Assembly: GCA_030849075.1 (NCBI GenBank)
Contig: JASAOO010003547.1
Coordinates: 1-64,000, forward strand
Direction of reading: 5' to 3'
Source of the DNA: Zelonia costaricensis
Taxonomy: Eukaryota; Euglenozoa; Kinetoplastea; Trypanosomatida; Trypanosomatidae
Length of the DNA stretch: 64,000 bases
Shown piece by piece: positions 10,598 through 21,070 of the stretch. The notes under the pieces are model-generated. The model searched no databases. It saw only the letters and a program-made list of their open reading frames with translations, and was not told the DNA's origin. The translations under genes and the position numbers were made by a program. Within the stretch, counting starts at the first letter, position 1; the number at the start of each line of letters is the position of its first letter.

Positions 10598-11989
10598 TTA
10601 CGCCGCCGCGTCCGCCTTTAGGTGCTGCTGCTGCTGCTGCTGCTCTGGCGACAAAGCCAGACGCTTTTCCTTTTCGTCTTGCACCGCCACGCGTGCCGTC
10701 TTCAGGCACTCCTGCAACTCGTACGACGCCACGGATGGGTCGTAGCAGCGTTGGCACGTCTTGTCGTTCAGCAACAGCTCAAACAGCTTTGCCAGCACGG
10801 TGCGGGTGCCGTCGGTTTGGAAGCTCTGGTCGTCGCGCCACTTGACGTAGAGCTTGGATAAAATCGGCATCGCGCGGTACTCGAGCAGCTCGAGCGGCGC
10901 GGCGTGCGCCGGCACGACGTCGCGGACGAGCTTCAGGATGTCGCCCATCGCCTCGTAGAACTCGGGAAAGGCGTCCAGCACGCCCATCGCCACCCCGAGG
11001 AAGTCGGCGTCTTCGAGCCGCGCGTTGACGGACTCGCTGCCAGACGCCTGCCGCGGCAGCCGCTGCGCGTCGTGCAGGACGCGGATGTGCTGCGGGATGC
11101 CCTTGTAGCGGGCGATGTTGAGGTTGTTGACCACCGCCTCGACGCCGTCCGCATCAATGAACTCCTTGCCGCCCTCCGCTGGGTAGTGCCGCAGGATGGA
11201 AGAGAGCAACAGGGTGAGGAAGCGGGTGTCGGTCGGGTCGCCGCTGCTCTGCTTGTACGCGTCTACGATCGTCTTCACGCCGTTGCTCTGCAGAATGCGC
11301 CGCTCCACCGCGCCGTCGACCGGCTGGGTAAAGGAGAAGAGCGTCAGCGACCGCATCGCCATGACCCGGGCGTACGGATCCTTGCTGTGGCGGTACGCCT
11401 GGAAGACGAGATCGACGCCGTTGCGGTCCTTCACAAAGTACTCCGTCAGGGACGGGTAGGCGGCGATGACGTTGATGAGCTGCAGGAACTGGTCGGGCTG
11501 GAAGAAGATGTGCTTGCGCTGCGCCCGGGCCCCGACGCCGGTGAAGTCGTCGATGCTGAAGTCGAGCAGCTCCTTGCCGCCCGCGGCGAGGAAGTCCGCC
11601 TCGCTGAGGATGGGTGGGTCGAGGGAGATGTCCATGTGGTCAATCAGGACGCGCGCGAGGTAGCCGTCGGCCAGCTCGTTGTCCGCCTTGAGCGCGGCCA
11701 GCAGAAAGCGCATCTGCTTCGGGAACTCGAGCGGGCCAAAGAGCATGTCGGGCGGCAGCTCCAGCGCCATCGTCTCCGGGTCCACGTCGTGCAGCTCCAC
11801 CCACTCCATCGTCCGCAGAAGCGGACGGCGTATCTTAGTGACGATGGCGCTGGCGGCGTCCTCGAAAGGCTCGCGGTTGTACAGGTACAGTGCGGCGCAG
11901 ACGGAGCTGAGCGCCCAGGGCCAGTAGCGGTGAAAGCGCTCGCGCGTCTTGCCCTGCGTGAACCACTCCGGTGCGCCCCTTCGCATCAT
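10598..11989 (-). CDS. Conserved hypothetical protein, membrane-anchored, armadillo-like helical repeats
   Basis: Starting at the ATG at 11989 gives 463 residues. A good trans-splice AG lies 28 nt upstream (12018-12019), and the longer open frame (to 12523) only translates CA/TG repeats and pyrimidine tracts. A hydrophobic segment near residues 23-38 (YWPWALSSVCAALYLY), preceded by basic residues, could anchor the protein in a membrane. The rest is mostly alpha-helical with regularly spaced Leu/Ile, recalling ARM/HEAT-type repeats, for example in LFSFTQPVDGAVERRILQ and FLTLLLSSILRHYPA. The C-terminus has a run of Gln from CAG/CAA codons. I cannot name a family. An organelle outer-membrane adaptor would fit but is only a guess. 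Confidence 0.8.
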   Translation of the reverse strand: MMRRGAPEWFTQGKTRERFHRYWPWALSSVCAALYLYNREPFEDAASAIVTKIRRPLLRTMEWVELHDVDPETMALELPPDMLFGPLEFPKQMRFLLAALKADNELADGYLARVLIDHMDISLDPPILSEADFLAAGGKELLDFSIDDFTGVGARAQRKHIFFQPDQFLQLINVIAAYPSLTEYFVKDRNGVDLVFQAYRHSKDPYARVMAMRSLTLFSFTQPVDGAVERRILQSNGVKTIVDAYKQSSGDPTDTRFLTLLLSSILRHYPAEGGKEFIDADGVEAVVNNLNIARYKGIPQHIRVLHDAQRLPRQASGSESVNARLEDADFLGVAMGVLDAFPEFYEAMGDILKLVRDVVPAHAAPLELLEYRAMPILSKLYVKWRDDQSFQTDGTRTVLAKLFELLLNDKTCQRCYDPSVASYELQECLKTARVAVQDEKEKRLALSPEQQQQQQHLKADAAA

Positions 11990-12911
11990 ATTGCCGGCGA
12001 GGGGAACAGGACGAGAACTAAGAGGGGGGAGGGGGGAGGGGAAGTGAGGAAGACGAAGAAGAGGGGCGAACGAACGGGAAACGTAGGCAGCGGTTTTCGG
12101 CCGCGCGGCGGATGGGGCGAGTGTGCACTCCGTTGGAGGGGGCCTCGCACGATTTCCCCACGATTTGCACCTCGGCCCAGAAGCGTACTGAGCCCGCGCA
12201 GCGACGGTGAGCAAAAGAGAGAAAGAGAGAAGGGGGGGCAGAGAATGAAGGCCCGAATAGCACGAGTCGTATGAGTGTGTGTGTGTGTGTGGGTGTGGGT
12301 GTGTGTGTGCATATGTGTTTGATGCAGCACCAGGTCGCAGAGATCGCGGCAACCCCCACCCGACGGGGCAGTGAAATTCAAAAGAAAAGGAGCAGGCAAG
12401 CACAGCAGAGAGTGGGGACTGGCGTGATGGGGGGGGGGGCAGTGACTGGCATCGTCCAGCGTGATCAGCCGTGCCGTTTGGGGGAGGGTGTTGCTCGGGT
12501 ACCGCACACTGCCAGTGCGTCACGTGAAACGCGTGAAGGCCGACACGATCGCAAGACGACTACGAACAAGATACGCTGAACCAGCGGTACGGCTCTTTCC
12601 GATGCGTGTGAACGCACTGCCCTGATTGAGTAGCGCCGGCTCCGTTCTGTGAATTCCGGCTTCGCAGTCGACTGTTCTCCTGTTGCCTTTTGTGTGTGTT
12701 TGTGTGTGTGTGTGTTTTCTTCTCAGTTCGTTGGAAGTCTTCTCAAGCGCGCGTGCGCGTTCCGGGCTGAAGTCGACGGAACCCCGGATGAGTGATTTGC
12801 GCCCGTGGGTGTGTGTAGCCCTCTCCTGACACAGGGGGGGGGGGGCGTGCCCCGCACAAGTGACGAGGCTACGCGACGCTGTCCGTCGTGCGCCTCCGCC
12901 CCGCCACCCGC
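11990..12911. other. Intergenic region between TFB2 and the helical-repeat gene
   Basis: Contains a GT repeat (about 12274-12310), G runs at about 12429-12439 and 12834-12845, and pyrimidine tracts. It includes the 3' UTR of the TFB2 gene. I see no gene. Confidence 0.6.
12018..12019 (-). promoter_or_regulatory. Predicted spliced-leader acceptor AG
   Basis: A C/T-rich minus-strand tract (about 12021-12065, with CCCCTCCCCCCTCCCCCC) ends in CTTAG, 28 nt before the ATG at 11989. It supports that start for the helical-repeat protein. Confidence 0.6.
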
Positions 12912-14684
12912 TTAGGCACCGCCAAGGAGGGGGGCGATGAGGCGGTCAAACACCTCCTCGCGCAGCACCATGTAGCCCCGCTCCGTGTGCACAATCGCGT
13001 CGGCCTCGCCAGCCTCCGTCAAGTGCGCTGCCACGGCCTTCTGCTGCTCCGGCGACACGTTGCGGAGCAGCACGACGTGGTGCTCGAAGACGACGCGGCG
13101 GCACTCGCTCTCCCACATGCGCATCTGATCGCAAAATGACTGCGGCACCACCAACTCTGCCACGCCGTCGACGGCGCCCGGCACGGCGGCACGGCGCGAC
13201 GAGCGAGACGCGGTGCTCGTGAAGGCGCCTGAGTGCGCCGTGGGAGCGGCACCCGCGCCATCGTCCAGCTCGGCGCGCTCGCCGTAGCGCTGCAGCATGC
13301 TTGGGTGAGCCCGGAGGGAGAGGAAGCGCAGCACCTGCGTCGCCGTGATGCCCTTCCGCATCGCCGCGGCAAAGCTGTCGCGCGTGACGCGGTAGCAGTA
13401 GAGGCTCTCATTCACCACCTCCTCCAGCTCCGCGAACTGGTTCAAGATGTTGAGCAGGTCGGCGTCACGGGTGTAGGCGTACAGACGGAAGTTTGTCTCC
13501 GTGATAATCGTGTCGGCGTCCTCACGACGCACGTCCCCGCCGCTGCTGCCGTCTCTGCCACCACCACCACCACCACCACCACCGCTGACGCTGCTGATGC
13601 TGCGCACGAGGTGTTGGTTGAACGTGAGCGAGAGCGGCGCGCTGGCGTGCCAGTGGAGGGCGTGCAAGAAGTCGGGGCTGACGGCGAAGCACTTGCGCTC
13701 ATCGCTCAGCATCGGGTAGACGAGTCCGATCTCTGACAGGCGGGCAAGCAGGTGATGCGCGGCGAGGTCTTGCTGCCGCTCGGGAAAGGCGAAGATGCAC
13801 TGCGACGTGTCGAGTACGGCGAGCACCGCAAGGAGCTGCCAGAGCAGCGGCTTCGTGACCGCGCTGCCACTGCCAGTTGGGTCGGACCGGGTGAGCAGCA
13901 GCACTCGCTCCAGCGCGGCGTTGACAAGCAGCCACCACCGCTGCTGCAGCGACACCATGCAGAAGTTCAGCCCCTCCGGCGTCACCTCCTTTTGGGCAAC
14001 GCCGTGGAGGCCACCGCCCGACGCGGACGCGGCTGGCGATAACGCCGCATAGGCCGACGTGTGGGGGACGAGGCGGGCGAGCTGCAGCACCGCTTGCAGC
14101 TCCGCCTGCTGCCCACCCAGCGCATCGGTGGAGCCGTCCAGGGCGCACGTCGTCGCGGTGCGCAGAAACCGCTTGCTCGTGGTCAGGGCCCGCTCCAGCG
14201 ACACGGGGTGAAGGGGGAAGCCGTCCCCTGGCGCCTTGCCGTCACGGCCGTTGGTGAAGTGGAAGCGCGGCTGGCCCTGCACGTGCGCGAGAAGGGCACG
14301 TGCCTTGACGTCGTGCGGTGGCGCCCACACCGCCTCGAGCGCCGCTCGCACGAGGCGCCAGAAGGTGGCGCCGGGGTCGCTTGAGTCGATGCTCGCGGCG
14401 GTGACGGCTGTGGCGGCGGCAGTTGCGGTTGTGGGGGGCGGCGGGTAGACGTGGTCGAGGAGGTCCGTGATGGAGCGGGCCGCGAGCAGCTCGCTGACGT
14501 GGTCCTGACGCGAGGTGCCGCGAAACGGGTCAACAACGCGCCGGCCAGCCTGCAGCGCGGCGACCACGTGCTCGTACAGCAGCACCAGCAGCGCAGGGCA
14601 CTCGGCACACAGCGCCTCGCGAGTGGGGTAGCTGCAGATGATCTCGATGTAGGACACATCAAGCGCGGACGAACTCGCTGCCAT
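12912..14684 (-). CDS. TFB2: TFIIH core subunit p52 / TFB2 (GTF2H4 homologue)
   Basis: 590 residues from the ATG at 14684. The best family marker is TETNFRLYAYT (about residues 394-404), followed by a helical stretch and ITATQVLRFLSLRAHP (about 444-459). The same order of motifs marks the p52/Tfb2 subunit of TFIIH. p52 holds the XPB helicase in the TFIIH core and is needed for nucleotide excision repair and, in trypanosomatids, for spliced-leader RNA transcription by Pol II. The N-terminal helical region is poorly conserved. Low-complexity inserts include Thr/Ala near 110 and a run of nine Gly (about 366-375) encoded by an ACC-type repeat on the plus strand. The C-terminal domain (about 520-590), which binds p8/TFB5 in other species, ends in VFDRLIAPLLGGA. 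The extended frame upstream of 14684 is pyrimidine-tract translation. The nearest convincing AG cluster is about 44-55 nt upstream. Confidence 0.85.
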   Translation of the reverse strand: MAASSSALDVSYIEIICSYPTREALCAECPALLVLLYEHVVAALQAGRRVVDPFRGTSRQDHVSELLAARSITDLLDHVYPPPPTTATAAATAVTAASIDSSDPGATFWRLVRAALEAVWAPPHDVKARALLAHVQGQPRFHFTNGRDGKAPGDGFPLHPVSLERALTTSKRFLRTATTCALDGSTDALGGQQAELQAVLQLARLVPHTSAYAALSPAASASGGGLHGVAQKEVTPEGLNFCMVSLQQRWWLLVNAALERVLLLTRSDPTGSGSAVTKPLLWQLLAVLAVLDTSQCIFAFPERQQDLAAHHLLARLSEIGLVYPMLSDERKCFAVSPDFLHALHWHASAPLSLTFNQHLVRSISSVSGGGGGGGGGRDGSSGGDVRREDADTIITETNFRLYAYTRDADLLNILNQFAELEEVVNESLYCYRVTRDSFAAAMRKGITATQVLRFLSLRAHPSMLQRYGERAELDDGAGAAPTAHSGAFTSTASRSSRRAAVPGAVDGVAELVVPQSFCDQMRMWESECRRVVFEHHVVLLRNVSPEQQKAVAAHLTEAGEADAIVHTERGYMVLREEVFDRLIAPLLGGA

Positions 14685-15471
14685 GGAAGGAGAAGACAGG
14701 GAGATCAAGGAGGAGAGAGAGAGAGCAGCTGCTCTGCCGCCCGTGCGGTCAGAGGGTTGAAGCGGTGCTGCCGTGACGGCAGAAGGTGAAGAGGGGAGCA
14801 CGCAAGGCGGCCAGCAGCAGCGCGCGACGCGGCAAGCAGCGAGGGATTTCAGATAAGATGCTAAGCTCGGCGAAAGGGGAGAACGTTTGCAAGGCGGTAG
14901 TTGCGCGTTTGCTCCCAAGTGTGTGCGTGTGCGTGTGTGTGTGTCAAACTTGCTGCCACCGTCTATGCCGCCCCTTCTTCTGAAGCGAATGTGGGGAAGG
15001 GGTGTTGTGGCGCCCGCTGCTGGTGTACGAACCACTTTTTCCCCCGTTCATAAGGGGGGCATCAGGAAGAGAGAGACAGAGGCAGTGGCATGCATCAGCG
15101 TGAAGGTGATACGAGTAACAAGGAGCCTGCTGCGTGACACTCCTTCCCCTCCTCTCTCATACCTCTGTGCGTGGTGAGAGCCCACGGCGCGGCGAACACT
15201 CGTGTGCGTCACTGCGTGCGCTGAGTGCAGCACGAAGCCGCGCTCACCAGGCACAGTGCCCAGCAGCGACAAACAGCCGCTGCGGTGAAGCACGCCGTAA
15301 GCGTCGTTTTTTGCGGCGAGCCGTTGCAGGCGAGATGTCCCACAGGAAAAGCGCAAACACCGTGCTGCACGGTAGCATCCAGCGCAAACACAACCTGCCT
15401 CTCTCCTAACCTCTCCCCCCCCCTTTTCCCACACACTCACCCATTCACAACGCTCCTCCTCGCGTGAGGTG
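14685..15471. other. Intergenic region upstream of TFB2
   Basis: Holds the 5' UTR and splice region of TFB2, including a CT-rich stretch just upstream of its ATG (about 14686-14728) and a GT run (about 14928-14944), plus the 3' UTR of the coiled-coil gene. An open frame crossing it overlaps the neighbouring gene out of phase and has no supported start. No gene seen. Confidence 0.55.
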
Positions 15472-17211
15472 TCAGTCCAGTCGCTCGCCGCGGGGGTGCC
15501 ACACAACCCAGCCTCCCTCACGTGACGCCCTGCGTTGAGCAGCGTCGCGGGTGTCCACTCTCGAGTCCGCAAAAGCGATGGCGCCGCCAAGCACGGAGTC
15601 CATCAGCGATCTCGCCGCGAGTGTCGCGTGCAGCGGCGCATCGGCGAGAGCGTCGACTCGACCCATGTCAGCGTCGCACTCCTCATCGGCGTCGCTCCCT
15701 CGCTGGGGTGGTGCGGGAGAGAGCAACCGCCGGTCGCGTTGCTGCACGCTGCTGTCTGCACATGAAAGCCGGCGAGGCAGTGGCTCGTCAGGCACGGGAC
15801 GCCTTGGCAACCGGCGCCCATCGCCGTCCGCCTTTGCCGCAGCAGCGTTGCGGCCAAACAGGCCGCTGTGGAAGACGCGCCGCGGTGACACGGTGGTGCG
15901 CTGGCGGGGCTGAATGGGGGCGGCATCAGGGCTCCTGCGCCGTGGGCTTTTCCGCCATCGCGCATGCGCCGCCTCAGCACCCCCCTGTGGACTCGCCCGA
16001 GGCCGCACCGTGTCGGTGGACACGGACGCCGCCGAAGATGCAGATGATCGCGAAGAGGGGCTGCGGGAGGGGGAGACGGACCGTGCGGAGAGCAGCGAGG
16101 CCAGCAGGGCTCGCGCCTCGTCCGCACGCCAACGACGCGACGCCGGTCGCTGGCGCGGGTGCGATGGTGGTGAGGTCGGCGAGGCTACGTCACGCCCAGC
16201 GGCAGAGGCGCCCGCACGATGCTGCCAGGCTTCCCGACTCCGCTCCTCGAACAGAGCCGTTGCCTGGGCGTACGACGACCCAGCGACGCCGCGACCGCCC
16301 CTGCGCTGACGAGACACGAGGTGCGCCGCCTCCTCGCGACGAGGTCGCGGAGTCGGCGACGGGGGTGAGGTGGAGGGTGGATGGGGGCGGGTGCCGCTGC
16401 GGCGCCGCGGCACCGACGGCGAGGGCGGCGCCTCGCGGCGGCTGGAGGAGATGGTGGAGGAAAGGTACGACGACGTGGTCGAGTGCCGCGAGGGGTGTCG
16501 CGGCGGCTCTTCGCGCGATGCGGGGCCGCGAGGGGATGACGACGCCCTCCGTGCGCGACGGGACGTGCGTGCGTGATCGTGGTGCGAGACGGGCTCGTGC
16601 GCGTCGTGCCGTCTCTGTTGGAGGCGATCGACCTCCGCCTCCATCTCGCGCAGGCGGTGGCGCAGTAGAAAGGTCTTCTCTCGCTCCCTGGCGAGCTCGA
16701 GTCGCGCCTCATTGCGCTCCTGCAACAGCACCGTATCGCGGTCTCGATGTGCCCCGTGCGAGGCGTCAGCCGCCTGCCCATCCACGAGTCGGTAGACGGA
16801 GCGCAGCTCCTCCGTCAAGGCCGCGTACGCCACCTCCAGCCGCTGCGCCTGCGCCCACCAGAACGCCTTGCCATCCCCGTCGGTGGACTGCGCGGTCGCC
16901 GTGCCCGGTGGAGGGTAGTGTGAGGAGCTGTTGACGGGGATGTGCGTCTCGCGGTGTGGCGGCGAGTGCTGCCTCGTCGCGGGAACTTGACGTGCGAGCG
17001 GGTGTGCTGGGGAGGGGGACGCAGACGCAAACGAAAACTCCAACGCCCGGCGCCGCACCCGATCGGGCGATGGGGTCAGCGGCACGCGGGTGCCGCTCGG
17101 AGGCGTGACGGACTCCGTGTGCCGCGGCGGGTACTCCAGCGGTGAGGCAGCGCTACTTCTCGTCCACTGCCGAGTGAAGCGCAGCGGGGACGGCAGCCTG
17201 TCCCGCTCCAT
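15472..17211 (-). CDS. Hypothetical coiled-coil, Ser/Arg/Pro-rich protein
   Basis: 579 residues from the ATG at 17211. A further-upstream start at 17274 is possible. Residues 1-110 are Pro/Ser/Arg-rich and probably disordered. A coiled coil spans roughly 115-215, with AFWWAQAQRLEVAYAALTEE and then a long charged heptad region ending near EAEVDRLQQRR. From about 220 to 510 the chain is dominated by Ser, Arg and Pro with many SP and SR pairs, giving many possible phosphorylation sites. The C-terminal 60 residues are less biased (ATLAARSLMDSVLGGAIAFA). No enzyme motif is visible. Cytoskeletal or basal-body proteins of trypanosomatids often look like this, but that is only a resemblance. Confidence 0.72.
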   Translation of the reverse strand: MERDRLPSPLRFTRQWTRSSAASPLEYPPRHTESVTPPSGTRVPLTPSPDRVRRRALEFSFASASPSPAHPLARQVPATRQHSPPHRETHIPVNSSSHYPPPGTATAQSTDGDGKAFWWAQAQRLEVAYAALTEELRSVYRLVDGQAADASHGAHRDRDTVLLQERNEARLELAREREKTFLLRHRLREMEAEVDRLQQRRHDAHEPVSHHDHARTSRRARRASSSPRGPASREEPPRHPSRHSTTSSYLSSTISSSRREAPPSPSVPRRRSGTRPHPPSTSPPSPTPRPRREEAAHLVSRQRRGGRGVAGSSYAQATALFEERSREAWQHRAGASAAGRDVASPTSPPSHPRQRPASRRWRADEARALLASLLSARSVSPSRSPSSRSSASSAASVSTDTVRPRASPQGGAEAAHARWRKSPRRRSPDAAPIQPRQRTTVSPRRVFHSGLFGRNAAAAKADGDGRRLPRRPVPDEPLPRRLSCADSSVQQRDRRLLSPAPPQRGSDADEECDADMGRVDALADAPLHATLAARSLMDSVLGGAIAFADSRVDTRDAAQRRASREGGWVVWHPRGERLD

Positions 17212-18933
17212 CCGGCGCCAAACACACAGAACAAAGGACGGGAAAACGAGCGCGTGCCGCGCGGTGGTGCACACGTCACAGCGCAGCCAAGATCTATGTT
17301 GTGCGAGGAGGAGATGGGTAGGCGTCTAGGGGGAGGCGGTGTGCGTGGTGCAGCGCGTCGAGCGGCAAGAGGGTTGGCTAGTAGCACGGAAGAGCCGCCG
17401 CAGAGCGCGAGCGGCGGGACGGCATTGGCAGCCCTCGTATTCTGTTCCACGTGTCCGCGGTGCGGCTTGGAGATGCGCCGAGAGAAAAAGGGAAAAGAAC
17501 AGAAGGTGACGAGGTTGCGTGTCCGCCGCTGTCGCAAACGGCTGCGTGTGTGCGTATGTGAAGTCTGCCACAAGAGTGGAAGCGCGGTCGAAACGGAACC
17601 GAAGACACAGCATGAGGGACAGGTGGAGTGGCTAAGAAGGAGGGAGAGAAAGAGCTCAAGGGCATGAAGAGCAGCTCATCCTACGGCAGATTGGGGGGTC
17701 GCATCAGCCACTGCGAAGGAGCGCGACGCAATGGTGAACGACAAGCGCGATGGAAATGGGCACAGAGTCGTGCAGTGGGGCCCAATGCGCGCGGAAACCA
17801 CGACGCGTGACGCACACCAGCGTTGATGCCTGCAGAGCTTCGTTGCTTTTTTTCTTTCAAGTTATGATTTGTGGTCTGGTGTCCAAGATTCAGCTGCAAC
17901 AAGATGTCAGCAGGAAGTGACGGGCAGCGATGCCCGTCTCCATATTCTTCTCTGTTCTGCATGAAGCACTGCTCAGTAGTTTGTGGACGCCAAAAAGAAA
18001 AGGGGGGAGGAGGAAACAGCCACCAACAACAGAATATCGCAGCACCACCACCACCCCCACGTAACTGAACCAAGAGCTCCTGCGCTACATCGCCACTCCC
18101 GCGCGCACAGCGCTGCGCGCTGCAGCTGCGTCGTCAACACTCCCGAGAGGAGAACAAAGAAAAAAAGCAAACCAAGAGGATCCGCGTTGGTATAATAAGG
18201 GAAGCAAGTCCAAAGGAAACACACACACAACAAGGAACCTGGACAGAGGGTCACTCTTTGAACATCAAAACAAAAAGGAGGAGAGCCGGGTGTACTGGAG
18301 GGCGGCGTCGTGCTGCGCGTGTGTTAGCCATCGATCGTCGAGGGCAACGCCAGTCGACTAAAAGGCTGCCAAGAGGGGAAAGGGTGGCTGGGATCAGCTG
18401 AACCTCGAAACTCTTTGCCTCCCCTCGTCTCACGTGCCCAAGTGTTGAGAGCAGTGAGTGCGCGGCAACAACGCGCAGTGACACGTGCCGCGCCTTGGGG
18501 GGGGTCATGGCCTGCACTCAAATCAAACGAGGCGGGGAGAGTGGCACCGCGCACGTAAGCTGAACGCGTGCGGGTACTTCGAAAAAAAGGGGGAAAAGCC
18601 GCGAAAAAGCGTGTCTAGGCGATCGATACGGAGAACAGACAACAAAGGGAGAAAAGAAAAAAAGCAGATAAGCAAACGTACGCGGCCGTATTGAAGACGA
18701 CGCAAAACCGACCGGCTGCGTCAGCGTGCGACTCGAGCCCTTGTTTGTAAGTGAGTAGAGAACCTGCCGCTCGCTAGTGAATGCATGAAACAAATAAAAG
18801 AAAAGAACTGTGAAGGCCGGTCGAGCCGCCGCTTTACAGGGACCTGCACAATAAAGAGCACGCACAGACACACAAACATACACACACAAAAGCCAGTGAC
18901 CGTGCTTCGCTCTTTGTCGCTCACCGTTTGAGC
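17212..18933. other. Intergenic region between the ZnT gene and the coiled-coil gene
   Basis: About 1.7 kb holding the 3' UTR of the zinc transporter and the 5' region of the coiled-coil gene. Candidate minus-strand AGs after pyrimidine-rich stretches lie near 17296 and 17329. The remainder is mixed sequence with no open frame that shows coding character. Confidence 0.6.
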
Positions 18934-20262
18934 TCAGACAGCCGCCGCTTCCACTAGTGGTGCTGCCGGCGCGTCTTCAGTGCGGGCGTGCTGGCTGTAC
19001 TCGAGCTGGAAAGTGCAGTGCTGCGTCCCCATCTCCATGCATCGGTCTGTCAAGCGTTCAATCAGTCGCTGGGCCTCGACCGCTGGGAGGTCGTGCGAGG
19101 TGCTGAGGGTGGCACACAGCACCGACAGGTTCGGCCCCACCATCCACATGTGCAGGTCCAGCACCTCATCCACGACCTCCTCTAGCAGAATCTCGTCGAC
19201 GAAGTCGTCGTACGAGAGCATCGGCGGCACCCGCTCCATCAGGATCTGCCACGTCTCCTTCATCAGGTGCTTCGTCGTGCCAATTGTGACAATGCCAAAA
19301 ACCAAGGACAGGATCGGGTCGGCAAGGTTGAAGTAGCTGTGCGCCGTGCTGGGGACGCCGTGCTGCCACGAGTTGCCCGCCCACGTGACGCCTGCCGCGA
19401 CCACCACGCCGAGCGCCTGCAGGCAGTCGCCAAAGACGTGGAGGAGGGCGGCGCGCTGGTTCATGGCCCCCTGCGGCGGCGCCTCTGCGTTCGAGGCACG
19501 ACTAGCACGCACGCTCAGCGAGCCGCGCGTCGCCGTCTGCACGTCCCGCTGACTCTCCGACGTGGAGAGGATACCAGCACGCGCGCCGCCATGGCTGTGG
19601 TTGTGGCCGTGGCTGTGACTGTGCCCGTGCTCGTGGTGGTGTTGGTGCCCGTGGTCGTGCCCGTGATCGTGCCCGTGATGGTGCCCGTGATCGTGGTCGT
19701 GGTCCTCGAAGAGGCTGCCGTGCGAGTGGGCGTGCACGCCGCCGCAGAAGAGGATGGTGGTGAGCAGCACGTTCATCGCGAAGCCGAAGGCGCCAAGCCC
19801 CATCATGAGCTGTGTGTCCAGCACCTCACACTCCACCGATTGCTTGTGCATGGCGCATAGAAACACCTTGGGCAGCCGCTCGAAGGCGCTCACGGTGATC
19901 CAGACGACGAGGCCCCAAGTCGTGAAGACAGACGCCATGGCGCCAATCACCTCAGCGCGGCGCCACGCAAAGCTGTAGCGCGCGTTCGCCTCCCACCTCG
20001 ACGCGTACGCCGCAAAGAGGGAGATGAGGAGGGTGAAGACGTCAGCGAGCATGTGCACCGAGTCCGACAGCACCGCGAGGCTGCCGGACATGAAGCCACC
20101 CACTGCCTCCACGAGCATCATAGTGGCCGCGAAGGCGACCGCGACCCACAGCACGCACGTACTGCTGGGTCCGTGCCCGCCAGTTTCTGCATTGATAATG
20201 CTCTGCAGGCGCTGATACCCGCAGACGACCTTGTCGTCCACGCGACTGTACTCACGCGGCAT
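18934..20262 (-). CDS. ZnT-type cation diffusion facilitator (zinc transporter)
   Basis: 442 residues from the ATG at 20262. Six membrane segments can be placed at about 36-52, 58-85, 104-125, 150-172, 271-292 and 310-330. The metal-binding pairs of Zn-selective members are present: H70/D74 in segment 2 (DSVHMLAD) and H275/D279 in segment 5 (HVFGD). Between segments 4 and 5 is a cytosolic loop (about 176-224) packed with His-Asp/His-Gly/His-Ser repeats, typical of ZnT2/3/4/8-like proteins. The C-terminal cytosolic domain (about 345-425), with DLHMWMVGP, matches the dimerizing CDF domain. The family exports Zn2+ from the cytosol into vesicles in exchange for H+. An acidocalcisome or other vesicle location is likely but not shown by the sequence. 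The longest plus-strand frame here is a shadow. Confidence 0.93.
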   Translation of the reverse strand: MPREYSRVDDKVVCGYQRLQSIINAETGGHGPSSTCVLWVAVAFAATMMLVEAVGGFMSGSLAVLSDSVHMLADVFTLLISLFAAYASRWEANARYSFAWRRAEVIGAMASVFTTWGLVVWITVSAFERLPKVFLCAMHKQSVECEVLDTQLMMGLGAFGFAMNVLLTTILFCGGVHAHSHGSLFEDHDHDHGHHHGHDHGHDHGHQHHHEHGHSHSHGHNHSHGGARAGILSTSESQRDVQTATRGSLSVRASRASNAEAPPQGAMNQRAALLHVFGDCLQALGVVVAAGVTWAGNSWQHGVPSTAHSYFNLADPILSLVFGIVTIGTTKHLMKETWQILMERVPPMLSYDDFVDEILLEEVVDEVLDLHMWMVGPNLSVLCATLSTSHDLPAVEAQRLIERLTDRCMEMGTQHCTFQLEYSQHARTEDAPAAPLVEAAAV

Positions 20263-21070
20263 AGCGTGGCAAGCACCAGAGAGCGCGGTAGCACAAAGAA
20301 GTGGGAAGGCGCTTCAGGTGGGTGAGGGGGGAGGGCGCGCCGCGCAAGGGTCTGGGGCCGAGAGCACAACAGCAACAGAAAGGAAAGCAGGTCCAGGTGG
20401 ATCGCTGGCGATGGCCGCACCAGGAGTGCAGCAACGAGAAAGGGTCTTTGCGCGTCTTCGTCGTTTGTTTTACCGTCAGCGCGCAGCCGTGGCACAGAGA
20501 GACAGAGAGGGGGTGGGGGGAAGGCGCATCTGGCGATGCGCGGTGCGTTGCCACGAGGCCAGCCCGAAACAGGAAAACGCAGTGGCCGGTCGAAGGAACG
20601 TCCAGGCGGGGGGACAGGGAGAAAGAGGGGACGGAGTACAGGAGGGGGGGGCGGGGAGTGGTGCAAAAAGCCGCGGCGCCTTGAGGCCACCAAAGACGGC
20701 CGTCACGGCTACGGTAGGAGACGAAGACAGGAGCAGAGAACGCCGTCGTCGGCCGAGGCGCGCCAACGCCAGCTTTCGATGAGGCGCATCATGTATGTAT
20801 GTGTGTGTGTGTTTTTCTTTTTTTCTTTTCCAGAGATCACCCTCGACTTGGGGAGGTAATGCTGTGAGTGATGACACAAGTTGCGGTCACAACAGCGTCA
20901 AGCGCCGCATCTCGTTAATGTGTGTGTGTGTGTGTTTATGTCGGCAATGCGCCTGCAGACGTGCGCATTCCTCTCCGCACACGTCCACAAGAGACCTCCA
21001 GTCAACGCGGATTCGCGAGGCGCGAAACAAAGAACTGGACGCTGGTCGACTCCGCCTCCACCATCCGACC
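20263..21070. other. Intergenic region upstream of the ZnT gene
   Basis: Contains the ZnT splice region; a C-rich minus-strand tract ends in CTGAAG at about 20312, some 50 nt before the ATG. It also holds the 3' UTR of the calpain-like gene, with two GT runs (about 20795-20812 and 20919-20936). No gene seen. Confidence 0.6.
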